Positions 39,129-47,382 of a stretch of 64,000 nt of DNA are shown piece after piece. The notes under the pieces were generated by a model that saw nothing but the letters and a program-made list of their open reading frames with translations, was not told the origin of the DNA and made no database searches. Made by a program: the position numbers and the translations under genes. The DNA lies in the NCBI GenBank assembly GCA_011523825.1, contig WTFX01000019.1:1-64000 (forward strand), read 5' to 3'. Origin of the DNA: Microthrixaceae bacterium (GTDB taxonomy: Bacteria; Actinomycetota; Acidimicrobiia; Acidimicrobiales; Poriferisodalaceae). The stretch's first letter is position 1. Each line of letters opens with the position of its first letter.

Positions 39129-39952
39129 CGGCCCGCCGCCTGCTCGTCACGACGCTGGGCGAGGAGTTCTTCCAGCGATGCCTCTTCGGCAAGTTCCTCG
39201 AGGCGCAGCACCCGGTAGCGGTGAATGCCGATCCACAGCGCCACCGCAGTGAAAGTGGCCCACGAATACAGCAGCGTCCAGTACATCTCGCCGGTGATGT
39301 TGCGGTCGCCCCCCGGTTCGAGGTTCAGGCTGGCCTCTTGATGCAGCGTGCGCCACCAGTCCACCGAGTAGTGGACGATGGGCAGGTTGACGACCGCAAT
39401 GAGCGCCATCACCGCCGACCTGCGGGCCCGCGCACGCGACTCGGCCGGGAGCCGGCGCAGCGCCAAGTACCCCAAATAGGTCACGAACAGCAGCACGGTC
39501 GTGGTGAGCCTGGCGTCCCACTGCCAGTAGGTGCCCCAGGTCACCTTTCCCCAGAGCGAACCGGTTACCAGCGTGAGAGCCGTGAACAGCACACCGAGCT
39601 CGGCCGCCGCACCGGCGACGCGGTCCCACCGCCGGGCCTGCCGATCAGCGATGACGCCGTAGGTGCCGCCGGCGCCGCTGCGAGTGCGCCACAGCACCCT
39701 GGCACTGGCGAATGCGGTGAGCACGAAACCTCCATAGGCGACCCAGATGGAAGGCACGTGGATGTACATGAGGCGCACCGCATCGCCTTGGACCGCATCG
39801 GCGGGCGAGATCCACAGCGCCAGCAGCACCATCACACCCACAGCGGCGATCGCGACCACGCCGAGCACCCGGGTGGCGACGCTGCCGGTCATCGACAGGG
39901 AACCGGCTCGCTGCGCCTGCTCGCGAAGGTCGGGCTCAGGTGTCTCGATCAT
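39125..39952 (-). CDS. ccmC: Heme exporter/handling protein CcmC
   Basis: A 275-residue protein with six membrane helices that loads heme onto CcmE. The WWD motif is WGKVTWGTYWQWDARLTTT, flanked by the heme-ligand histidines in MYIHVPSIWVAYGG and PIVHYSVDWWRTLHQ. It starts at ATG 39952, eight bases after ccmB; the open frame further upstream is antisense noise over ccmB. Confidence 0.96.
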   Translation of the reverse strand: MIETPEPDLREQAQRAGSLSMTGSVATRVLGVVAIAAVGVMVLLALWISPADAVQGDAVRLMYIHVPSIWVAYGGFVLTAFASARVLWRTRSGAGGTYGVIADRQARRWDRVAGAAAELGVLFTALTLVTGSLWGKVTWGTYWQWDARLTTTVLLFVTYLGYLALRRLPAESRARARRSAVMALIAVVNLPIVHYSVDWWRTLHQEASLNLEPGGDRNITGEMYWTLLYSWATFTAVALWIGIHRYRVLRLEELAEEASLEELLAQRRDEQAAGR

Positions 39953-39960
39953 CGGGCGAC

Positions 39961-40641
39961 TCAGGCGTCCTCCAGCAGCGGGCCGGCTGCGGCCCAGCCC
40001 ACTGCGACATAAGTGACGAGCACCACTGCGAGCAGTGCTGTCCAGCTCCAGCCTTGGTCGGCGCTGGTCCCGAGCGCCACGTCGAACGCCCGGGTTCCGG
40101 CCAAGAGCACCGGTGCTGCCACCGGGATCAGCAGCAGCGGGAGCAGGGTATCTGCGGACCGCAGACCTACCGTCATCGCCCCGTACAGCGTCCCGCAGAT
40201 GGCGAACGCAGCCATGCCGCACAGTCCTGCAACCACGATCAAGAGCCAGTCGTGGACGGTCACTGAGTAGAGCACCAGCAGGCCCGCCGCGGCGAAAACG
40301 CCGACGAGCACGAGCTGCAGGGCCAGCGCCGCCGCCTTGCCCCAGAGGATGGCCGCAGGCACGAGCCCTCCGAGACGCAGAGCATCGAGGTTCCCGCCTT
40401 CGGCTTCGATGTCGAAGCTGCGCTTCGCCCCGAGCACTGCCCCGAAGAGCACAGCCACCCAGAACAGGCCGCCCGCTCCCGCACCCAGCAGCGACGGGTT
40501 TGCGTCAAGAGCGAATGCGAAGACGACCAGCACCAGCAGCACGGTCGGGACGATCTGGACGAGGGTGACGCGAGCCCGCCACTCGATGATCATGTCCTTG
40601 CGGCAGACAAGCCAGATCTCACGCCACATCGGTCGGGCCAT
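39961..40641 (-). CDS. ccmB: Heme exporter permease CcmB
   Basis: A 226-residue permease with six hydrophobic segments. FGAVLGAKRSFDIEAEGGNLDAL is the conserved cytoplasmic region and AICGTLYGAMTVGLRSADTLLPLLLIPVAAPVL the most conserved membrane part. With CcmA it forms the ABC unit that powers release of holo-CcmE. It overlaps the end of ccmA by 23 bases; a second Met at 40629 is a possible later start. Confidence 0.95.
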   Translation of the reverse strand: MARPMWREIWLVCRKDMIIEWRARVTLVQIVPTVLLVLVVFAFALDANPSLLGAGAGGLFWVAVLFGAVLGAKRSFDIEAEGGNLDALRLGGLVPAAILWGKAAALALQLVLVGVFAAAGLLVLYSVTVHDWLLIVVAGLCGMAAFAICGTLYGAMTVGLRSADTLLPLLLIPVAAPVLLAGTRAFDVALGTSADQGWSWTALLAVVLVTYVAVGWAAAGPLLEDA

Positions 40642-41299
40642 TGGTCTGTGACACGGGTGCGTTCGGCTCGACGCGGCCGCCGGCCAGCATCACTTGGCGA
40701 GCGGCCGCAACGCGGGAGCGGCCCGTCTCGTGCGTTGCGAACATCACGGTGGCGCCTGCCTCCACGGCATCGGCCAGCAGCTCGTCGAGCGCGTCCCGGC
40801 TCACGGTGTCAAGCCCGGCGTGGGGCTCATCCAGCAGCCACAGCCGCGGCCGCGCGATGGTCAGGCACGCCAGCGCCACCCGCCGTTGCTGACCTTCCGA
40901 CAGCCGTCGAATGGCAACCTCGCCGAGACGGCCGCCGAGTGCAAAGCGCTCGATCGCGGCTGAGACTTCAGGTACTCCGGCGCGGTGCACGTCAGCGCAG
41001 TGGCGCAACTGGTCGTCGACCCGCAGATCGCCGTACAGGGGTGACCGATGACCGAGCAGTCCCACGTGAGGCCGGACCGAGCGACGCTGCGCTTTCAGGT
41101 CAAAGCCGAGCACCTCGGCGCGCTCGCCCCGCACGGGCACGAGCCCCGCACAGGCCCGCAGCAACGTGCTCTTGCCTGCTCCGTTGGGTCCTCTCAGGCA
41201 CACCATCTCGCCGGCTTGCACGCTGAGATCCACACCCGCCAATGCGGGAAAGCGGTCCAGCAGGGCAACAACGCCCTCGAAGGCAACGGCAGCGCCCAC
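40619..41299 (-). CDS. ccmA: ABC ATPase CcmA of cytochrome c maturation
   Basis: A 226-residue ABC ATPase: Walker A RGPNGAGKSTLLR, signature RLSEGQQRRVALA, Walker B LWLLDEPHAGLD and switch His in FATHETGRSR. It is the first gene of ccmABCDEFGH. GTG 41299 follows a TAGCCT box by nine bases. Confidence 0.95.
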   Translation of the reverse strand: MGAAVAFEGVVALLDRFPALAGVDLSVQAGEMVCLRGPNGAGKSTLLRACAGLVPVRGERAEVLGFDLKAQRRSVRPHVGLLGHRSPLYGDLRVDDQLRHCADVHRAGVPEVSAAIERFALGGRLGEVAIRRLSEGQQRRVALACLTIARPRLWLLDEPHAGLDTVSRDALDELLADAVEAGATVMFATHETGRSRVAAARQVMLAGGRVEPNAPVSQTNGPTDVA

Positions 41300-41308
41300 G
41301 GAACGTCA

Positions 41309-41314
41309 AGGCTA
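41309..41314 (-). promoter_or_regulatory. -10 box of the ccm operon
   Basis: TAGCCT ends nine bases before GTG 41299. No Shine-Dalgarno sequence is seen. Confidence 0.45.
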
Positions 41315-41329
41315 CGGCCGCGCCGGAGG

Positions 41330-41548
41330 TCAGGACGTGGCGACCACCGCAAGCACATCGCCTTCGGCGACGGAGTCGCCTTCGGCCACATGCATCTCCG
41401 CGAGCGTGCCGCTCTCGGGTGCAGTGACCGGGATCTCCATCTTCATGGACTCGAGGATGAGCAAATCGTCGCCGGCAGCTACGGCGGTGCCAACCTCGGC
41501 GACCACCTTCCACACGGTCGCAGTCAACTCAGCTCGAACGTCCAGCAC
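41330..41548 (-). CDS. Short biotinyl carrier protein
   Basis: A 72-residue single biotinyl/lipoyl domain. The biotin lysine is Lys36 in LESMKMEIPV, and GTLAEMHVAEGDSVAEGDVLAVV completes the hammerhead fold. It would be the carboxyl carrier of an acyl-CoA carboxylase encoded elsewhere; no carboxylase subunit is in the window. GTG 41548 has GGAG eight bases upstream, and a TAGCTT box lies about 35 bases further up. Confidence 0.88.
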   Translation of the reverse strand: MLDVRAELTATVWKVVAEVGTAVAAGDDLLILESMKMEIPVTAPESGTLAEMHVAEGDSVAEGDVLAVVATS

Positions 41549-41708
41549 GTTGTCTCTCCTCGACGGGCCCGGGGCGAAGGGCCGGCGCAAAGCTAACCGA
41601 GCGGCAGCCGTGCCGCCCCTGCTGTGCGCACTCGACGATCCACCAGCGCGCTGCGGAGATTGGATGGCCGCCTGCTGCCGCATCCCCGAACGCTCGCGCG
41701 CTACTCGG

Positions 41709-41714
41709 TATCTT
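41709..41714 (+). promoter_or_regulatory. -10 box of the DUF5317-like gene
   Basis: TATCTT ends nine bases before GTG 41724 and favours that start over an upstream ATG at 41664. Confidence 0.45.
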
Positions 41715-41723
41715 CAGAACGCG

Positions 41724-42635
41724 GTGTCCTTCATCGCGCTCTTGGCCCTCATCGGACTCGGCGTCGGCTTTGCTGTCGCTCTGATTACCGGCGGCACACC
41801 CTCCGGAATTCTCAGCGGGATCCGAGGGGTGCGAATCAACCACTGGCCGGTGTTGGTGCTCGGAGCTGTCCTGTCGCTCGCCGTCGGGCTGGACACCAAC
41901 ATGCTCGCCGGCCGGTTCGCCCTCGGCATCTCGCTGGCGCTGCTGCTCGCGGGGTGCCTGCTCAACCGGCACATCGCCGGCGCAACCATCGCCGCAATCG
42001 GCATGGCCGCGAATCTCGGTGTGCTCCTGGTGAACGGCTACGTGCCGGTGAGCGAAGGTGCCGTCGTGGCAGCGGGCATCATCGACTTCGACGGGATCGA
42101 CCGGGTGCTGCTGGGTGCGGCACGCCGGTGGTCGGACGACGCAACGATCGCTGCTTGGCTGGGCGGTGCGATCCCGCTCGCGCCGCTGAGAGATGTCATC
42201 ACGCTCGGCGACCTGGTGACTGCCGCCGGCTTGGCGAATGTCGGATTCCGGCTGATGTGGCCGGGTGCCCGGGAGCTGCAACGACTGGCGGCGGTGTCGC
42301 ACAGCGACTTCGACGACTACGACGAGGCTTCGGTCGTGCTGAGGCCCGCAGGACAGCGCACGACGCTGGAGCATCCCCCACTGATCGGCTCAACCGCAGC
42401 GGCAACTCCCGCAGCGCCCGCACCCGTCGCTGCCCCGTCCGAACCCAGCCCGGTGCCCATACCCAGCGAGCCGGCCTGGGCCTCGAGGGTCGAACCGGCA
42501 CCGTGGCCGGCCCCCGCTCCGTGGCCTCATGAGCCGCAGGCCGAGGAGCCCATCGGCAATCAGGCGGGGGAATACGACCGCGTCTCGGGCGACGAGCCGA
42601 CAGGGAGCCACGATCCCCAGCTCTTCGGAGCCTGA
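41724..42635 (+). CDS. DUF5317-like membrane protein
   Basis: A 303-residue protein with about five membrane helices (residues 1-190) and a disordered Pro/Ala/Glu-rich tail (about 215-303). ANLGVLLVNGYVPVS and LGGAIPLAPLRDVITLGDLVTAAG resemble DUF5317 proteins. Function is unknown. I choose GTG 41724 because the first helix begins there and a -10 box sits just before it; ATG 41664 would add 20 residues. Confidence 0.7.
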   Translation: MSFIALLALIGLGVGFAVALITGGTPSGILSGIRGVRINHWPVLVLGAVLSLAVGLDTNMLAGRFALGISLALLLAGCLLNRHIAGATIAAIGMAANLGVLLVNGYVPVSEGAVVAAGIIDFDGIDRVLLGAARRWSDDATIAAWLGGAIPLAPLRDVITLGDLVTAAGLANVGFRLMWPGARELQRLAAVSHSDFDDYDEASVVLRPAGQRTTLEHPPLIGSTAAATPAAPAPVAAPSEPSPVPIPSEPAWASRVEPAPWPAPAPWPHEPQAEEPIGNQAGEYDRVSGDEPTGSHDPQLFGA

Positions 42636-42652
42636 ACGCCGCAGCGTGCCGA

Positions 42653-42658
42653 GATAAT
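42653..42658 (+). promoter_or_regulatory. -10 box of the small membrane protein gene
   Basis: GATAAT (five of six to consensus) ends six bases before GTG 42665. Confidence 0.5.
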
Positions 42659-42664
42659 GGGACC

Positions 42665-42928
42665 GTGGACGATGTTCTCGCTCGGCGAGCCCGGCTGAAG
42701 CGGATCACCAGCCTGGGGCAACGGACCGGATACGGCCTCTATGCCGCTTCGCTCATCTGCGGGGCCGTCGGCATCCGCTGGGGCTACACGCCGCTGCTCA
42801 GCACGCTGATCGCCGTGGCGCTCGTGGTGGGCTCGATGCTGCTCGCGCCCACCATCGTCATGAGCCACGGCATCAAGGCCGCCGAGCGCGAGGAGCGTCA
42901 AGCCGCTGCAGCCGGATCGACTGAGTAA
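42665..42928 (+). CDS. Small two-helix membrane protein of unknown function
   Basis: An 87-residue protein with a basic N-terminus (LARRARLKRITSLGQR), two membrane helices (about 22-40 and 44-66) and a charged C-terminal tail. I do not recognise a family. GTG 42665 is supported by the -10 box. It ends 13 bases before the CoA-transferase gene and probably shares its transcript. Confidence 0.7.
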   Translation: MDDVLARRARLKRITSLGQRTGYGLYAASLICGAVGIRWGYTPLLSTLIAVALVVGSMLLAPTIVMSHGIKAAEREERQAAAAGSTE

Positions 42929-42941
42929 GCGGAGGCTCGCA

Positions 42942-44177
42942 ATGCCAGACACTGCAAGCACCGCCGCGGCCAGCGACGAACCGGCCGGCGCCCTCGATGG
43001 CATACGCGTCGTCGATCTCACCACCGTGCTCATGGGCCCCATGGCGTGCCGGATGCTGGGAGATCACGGCGCCGACGTGATCCGGGTGGAATCGCTGGAC
43101 GGAGACTCCACGCGCAACGGTCTTCCCGCCCGTTCGGCCGGCATGTCCGGCTTCAGCCTCAACATCCAGCGCAACAAACGCTCGCTGGCGCTGGACCTCA
43201 AGTCGGATGCCGGTCGTGCAGCCATGCAGCGGCTGCTTGGCAGCTCCGACGTGCTGATCACCAACATGCGAGCTGCGGCGCTTGAGCGGCTTGGCCTCGA
43301 CGCCGACTCTCTGCGAGCAGAGCACCCGCAGCTCATCTGCTGCCGTGCGAACGGCTACGGCAGCGGCGGTCCCTACCGCGACAAGGCGGCGTACGACGAC
43401 GCCATCCAAGCCGCATCCGGCCTGTCGGACCTGATCGGTCGCATCGCAGGCGAACCTGGCTTCGTCCCCTCGGTGATCGCAGACAAGGTCACCGGGCTTC
43501 ATGTGGTGGAGGCCGTGCTCGCGGCCCTGTTCCATCGGGAACGGACCGGCGCAGCACAAGCCATCGAGGTGCCCATGTTCGAGACAATGGTGGCCTTCAA
43601 CCTGGTGGAGCATTACCGCGGCGCCGTCTTCGAGCCGCCCGAGGGTCCGTTCGGCTATGACCGGCTGCTCACGCCGCACCGGCGTCCCTACCCCACGGCC
43701 GACGGCTGGGTGTGCCTGCTGCCCTACAACGATGCGCAGTACCGAGCCTTCTTTGCGTTCGTCGAACGACCCGAGCTGGCCGAGGATCCGCGCTTTGCCG
43801 ACCACAACTCGCGGATCGCGCACATCGACGAGCTGTATGCCCTGTTCGGGGAACTCTCAGTGCGCCGCACGACCGATGAGTGGATCGCCTACTGCGATAC
43901 CCACTCGATCCCGGCCGCGAGGGTCATGGACTTGGCAGACCTCGACGCAGATCCCCAACTCGCCGCCGTCGGCCTCGTCAGCATCTCGGAGCATCCCACC
44001 GAAGGGGCATACCGCTACGTGGCCGATCCGGTGGTCTACTCAGCGACGCCGACACGGTTGCGGCGCCATGCCCCGCTGCTGGGCCAGCACGCGGTCGAGA
44101 TTCTCAGCGAGCTGGGCTACGGCGACGACGAGATCGACGCGCTGCGCGGCCAGGGCGCCATCGTGCTGCCGGATTGA
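42942..44177 (+). CDS. CaiB/BaiF family III CoA transferase
   Basis: A 411-residue family III CoA transferase, which moves CoA between carboxylic acids through an aspartyl-CoA intermediate. VVDLTTVLMGPMACRMLGDHGADVIRVE and LALDLKSDAGRAAMQRLL form the N-terminal Rossmann part. RDKAAYDDAIQAASGLSDL holds the candidate catalytic Asp. LTPHRRPYPTADGWVCL is also conserved. GGAGG six bases before the ATG supports the start. The acyl substrate is unknown. Confidence 0.93.
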   Translation: MPDTASTAAASDEPAGALDGIRVVDLTTVLMGPMACRMLGDHGADVIRVESLDGDSTRNGLPARSAGMSGFSLNIQRNKRSLALDLKSDAGRAAMQRLLGSSDVLITNMRAAALERLGLDADSLRAEHPQLICCRANGYGSGGPYRDKAAYDDAIQAASGLSDLIGRIAGEPGFVPSVIADKVTGLHVVEAVLAALFHRERTGAAQAIEVPMFETMVAFNLVEHYRGAVFEPPEGPFGYDRLLTPHRRPYPTADGWVCLLPYNDAQYRAFFAFVERPELAEDPRFADHNSRIAHIDELYALFGELSVRRTTDEWIAYCDTHSIPAARVMDLADLDADPQLAAVGLVSISEHPTEGAYRYVADPVVYSATPTRLRRHAPLLGQHAVEILSELGYGDDEIDALRGQGAIVLPD

Positions 44178-44525
44178 TCAGTCGCCGCGCCCGCCAATGC
44201 CCTTGCGCAGGGCGCTGATTGCAGCGTCCCGCACCGGGATGAAGGCAACGAGAACGATGGCTGTCGCTACGTCCATGCCGAAGCGGCCCAGCGACAGCAG
44301 TTCCATGTTCGTTCCGAATCCCAGATTGAGCACATCGTTCGCACCGTTGATCTGAGAAATCAGCACGAACAGGTACGCCCAGATCAGGTTCAGATTGCCT
44401 CCGACAATCGGAATGGACTTCAGCGTGTCGTTCACTTTGAGCGTGTCAAGGACGCTGTCCACGACCACCATCGCACCCTGGAACACCATGCCCAAGATGA
44501 TCAGCGTCAGGATTGTCGCCATCAT
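44178..44525 (-). CDS. Small membrane protein of unknown function
   Basis: A 115-residue protein with about three hydrophobic segments (3-20, 42-58 and 81-97). A polar stretch DTLKVNDTLKSIPIVGGN lies between the first two. I do not recognise it. ATG 44525 is preferred because AAGGGGG lies about nine bases upstream; a longer frame to 44588 is possible. It is convergent with the CoA-transferase gene; the two stop codons together read TGATCA. Confidence 0.65.
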   Translation of the reverse strand: MMATILTLIILGMVFQGAMVVVDSVLDTLKVNDTLKSIPIVGGNLNLIWAYLFVLISQINGANDVLNLGFGTNMELLSLGRFGMDVATAIVLVAFIPVRDAAISALRKGIGGRGD

Positions 44526-44624
44526 GCCAATCGACCCCCTTTGGTCGGCAATACGGCTGAAGCTGCCGACCGCCCCCGCGGCCGGCAACCACTGCTCACA
44601 CTAGTCAGTTTCATTGCTTTCTTG

Positions 44625-44640
44625 TGACATTTTCATGACA
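44625..44640. repeat. TGACA direct repeat in a divergent promoter region
   Basis: TGACA occurs at 44625-44629 and 44636-44640, exactly one helical turn apart, in an unusually AT-rich patch between valS and a small membrane protein gene. It may be a regulator site; short length limits confidence. Confidence 0.25.
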
Positions 44641-44712
44641 ATCGCTGAGACACCGGGTGCGTGCTGCGCATCCCGCCTGCATCCGAGACCGGCCTCCGAC
44701 CGAGCGCGCCGG

Positions 44713-44718
44713 TAGCTT
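44713..44718 (+). promoter_or_regulatory. -10 box of valS
   Basis: TAGCTT ends eight bases before ATG 44727. Confidence 0.4.
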
Positions 44719-44726
44719 TGCGGCGC

Positions 44727-47369
44727 ATGACGCAGGTGCCCGAAAGGCCCACCGTGGACGGGCTCGAAGCGAAGTGGTCGCAGCGCTGGGAAGCCGACGG
44801 CGTGTACCGCTTCGATCGCACCGCCACCCGCGATCAGGTATTCAGCATCGACACCCCGCCGCCGACCGTGAGCGGCTCGCTGCACATGGGGCACGTGTTC
44901 AGCTACACCCACACCGACAACATCGCCCGCTACCGGCGCATGGCGGGCGACGAGGTCTTCTACCCGATGGGTTGGGACGACAACGGCCTGCCCACCGAGC
45001 GCCGCGTCCAGAACTACTTCGGCGTGCGCTGCGACCCCTCACTGCCATACGACGAGAACTTCGAGCCGCCTGCTGACGGCGGCGACGCCAAGGCGGTGGA
45101 TGCCCGCGGCGAGCTGGCGATCTCGCGCCGGAATTTCATCGAGCTGTGCCACGTGCTCACCGCCGAAGACGAGCACGCCTTCGAAGCCTTGTGGCGCCAG
45201 CTCGGGCTGAGCGTGGACTGGTCGATGACCTACGCCACCATCGACGAGCGCTGCCAGCGGATTGCGCAGCGCGCATTTCTCGGGAATCTCGAACGCGGCG
45301 AGGCGTACCAGATCGAAGCGCCCTCGCTGTGGGATGTCACCTTCGGCACCGCAGTGGCCCAAGCCGAACTCGAAGACCGAGAGCGGCCCGGCGCCTACCA
45401 CCGCATTGCGTTCCATCGCACTGGCTCGCCCCGATCGCGCAACGGCCCATTGCCAGGCAGCACTGTCGAGATCGAGACCACCCGACCGGAACTGCTGGCT
45501 GCATGCGTGGCGCTCGTGGCCCACCCCGACGATGAGCGCTACCAGCCATTGTTCGGCTCTACCGTGCTGACCCCGCTGTTCGGCGTGGAAGTTCCGGTGG
45601 TGGCGCACAAGCTGGCCGAGCCCGACAAGGGCACCGGCATCGCCATGATCTGCACGTTCGGCGATACCACCGACGTGACGTGGTGGCGCGAGCTCGACCT
45701 GCCCGTGCGGGCGATCGTGGACCGCCGAGGCCGCATCTCCCCCGACCCGCCGCATGGCATCGAAGGGACCGCTGGCCGCGAGGCATACGAGCGCCTGGCA
45801 GGCCGGACGGTGGGCGGCGCTCGCACTGAGACGGTCGAGTTGCTGCGGGGCTCCGGCGATCTCATCGGCGAGCCGCGCCAGATCACCCATGCCGTGAAGT
45901 TCTTCGAGAAGGGCGACCGGCCGCTGGAGATCGTGTCGAGCCGCCAGTGGTACATCCGCAACGGCGGGCGCGACGCCGAGCTGCGCGACGCGCTGATCGC
46001 CCGCGGCTCCGAGATGACCTGGCACCCGCCCTACATGCAGGGCCGGTACACGAATTGGATCGAGGGCCTGAGCGGTGACTGGCTGATCAGCCGCCAGCGC
46101 TACTTCGGAGTGCCGATCCCGCTGTGGTACCCGCTCGACGATGCCGGCGAGCCGATCTGGGTACAGCCGCTCGTGCCGGGCGACGGTGCGTTGCCGGTCG
46201 ACCCGAGCAGCGACGTGCCTGCCGGCTATGACGAATCGCAGCGGGGGCAGCCGGGAGGTTTCGTCGGCGATCACGACGTGATGGACACCTGGGCCACGTC
46301 GTCGCTGACGCCGCAGATCGCCTGCGGCTGGAGCGAGGACCCTGACCTGTGGGAGCGCACCTACCCGATGGACATGCGCCCCCAGGGTCATGACATCATC
46401 CGAACCTGGCTGTTCTCGACGGCGGTGCGCAGCCATCTCGGTCATGACTGTGCCCCCTGGCACCACTGCGCCCTGTCTGGCTGGATCCTCGATCCGGATC
46501 GCAAGAAGATGTCCAAATCCAAGGGCAATGTGGTGACGCCGGTGGACCTGCTCGACACGTACGGGGCTGACGCCGTGCGCTACTGGGCTGCCAACGGCCG
46601 TCCCGGCACCGACACGGCCTTCGACGAAGGGCAGATGAAGATCGGGCGCCGGCTGGCCATCAAGCTGTTGAATGCAGCCAAGTTCGCACTGTCGCTGACC
46701 GGCGGCGCGACGCCCGGGGCGACCGCGGACGCCGGTCCAGACGGTCGTGCCGGACCGGTGTGCAACGCACTGGATGCAGCACTGCTGGCTGAGCTTGCCG
46801 GGCTGGTGCGGGCCGCTACTGACGCATTCGAGAACTTCGACTACGCCCGCGCACTCGAGCGGTCGGAACAGTTCTTCTGGCGATTCACCGACGACTACGT
46901 GGAATTGGCCAAGGGCCGGGCCTATGGCGGGCAGGGCGAAGAGGCGGCGGCCGACGCGCACCTCACGCTGACGGCGGCGCTCGACGTGCTGCTGCGACTG
47001 TTCGCGCCGTTCCTGCCCTTCGTCACCGAAGAGATCTGGTCGTGGTGGCGAGACGGTTCAGTGCACCGGGCGACGTGGCCCGACGCGGGAGAGATCGATG
47101 CGCTCGTTCCCGACCATCCGTCGGGCGCGTTCGAACTCACTGCGTCGGTGCTCAGCGAGGTTCGCAGGGCGAAGACCGAAGCCAGGCGCAGTCTTCGCGT
47201 GCCCGCCGAGAAGGTGAGGGTCGGCTCCACAGCCGTCCACATCGCCACGCTGGAGCAGACGCGAGCCGACTTGATCGATGCGGGACGCATCGAGAGCCTG
47301 ACGTTCGTGACGGACGATTCGCTCGCACATCCTGAAGTCGACGTCACACTGGCGCCAGACGACGCCTAG
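44727..47369 (+). CDS. valS: Valyl-tRNA synthetase
   Basis: An 880-residue class I synthetase. The HIGH motif is in PPPTVSGSLHMGHVFSYTH and KMSKS in KKMSKSKGNVVTP. An editing domain (about 210-370) includes VEIETTRPELLAACVALVAHP, and GRPGTDTAFDEGQMKIGRR is a ValRS signature. The C-terminal coiled-coil arm of the long bacterial type appears absent, which fits the short, archaeal-like ValRS subtype. A very long antisense frame (45039-46961) is a composition artefact. Confidence 0.95.
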   Translation: MTQVPERPTVDGLEAKWSQRWEADGVYRFDRTATRDQVFSIDTPPPTVSGSLHMGHVFSYTHTDNIARYRRMAGDEVFYPMGWDDNGLPTERRVQNYFGVRCDPSLPYDENFEPPADGGDAKAVDARGELAISRRNFIELCHVLTAEDEHAFEALWRQLGLSVDWSMTYATIDERCQRIAQRAFLGNLERGEAYQIEAPSLWDVTFGTAVAQAELEDRERPGAYHRIAFHRTGSPRSRNGPLPGSTVEIETTRPELLAACVALVAHPDDERYQPLFGSTVLTPLFGVEVPVVAHKLAEPDKGTGIAMICTFGDTTDVTWWRELDLPVRAIVDRRGRISPDPPHGIEGTAGREAYERLAGRTVGGARTETVELLRGSGDLIGEPRQITHAVKFFEKGDRPLEIVSSRQWYIRNGGRDAELRDALIARGSEMTWHPPYMQGRYTNWIEGLSGDWLISRQRYFGVPIPLWYPLDDAGEPIWVQPLVPGDGALPVDPSSDVPAGYDESQRGQPGGFVGDHDVMDTWATSSLTPQIACGWSEDPDLWERTYPMDMRPQGHDIIRTWLFSTAVRSHLGHDCAPWHHCALSGWILDPDRKKMSKSKGNVVTPVDLLDTYGADAVRYWAANGRPGTDTAFDEGQMKIGRRLAIKLLNAAKFALSLTGGATPGATADAGPDGRAGPVCNALDAALLAELAGLVRAATDAFENFDYARALERSEQFFWRFTDDYVELAKGRAYGGQGEEAAADAHLTLTAALDVLLRLFAPFLPFVTEEIWSWWRDGSVHRATWPDAGEIDALVPDHPSGAFELTASVLSEVRRAKTEARRSLRVPAEKVRVGSTAVHIATLEQTRADLIDAGRIESLTFVTDDSLAHPEVDVTLAPDDA

Positions 47370-47382
47370 ATCATCGCCGTAG

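Noticed and set aside
45039..46961. A 640-codon open frame antisense to valS
   Set aside because: The opposite strand encodes a full valyl-tRNA synthetase with all motifs. The antisense product is rich in His, Arg and Gly and matches no family; high GC makes long empty frames common.
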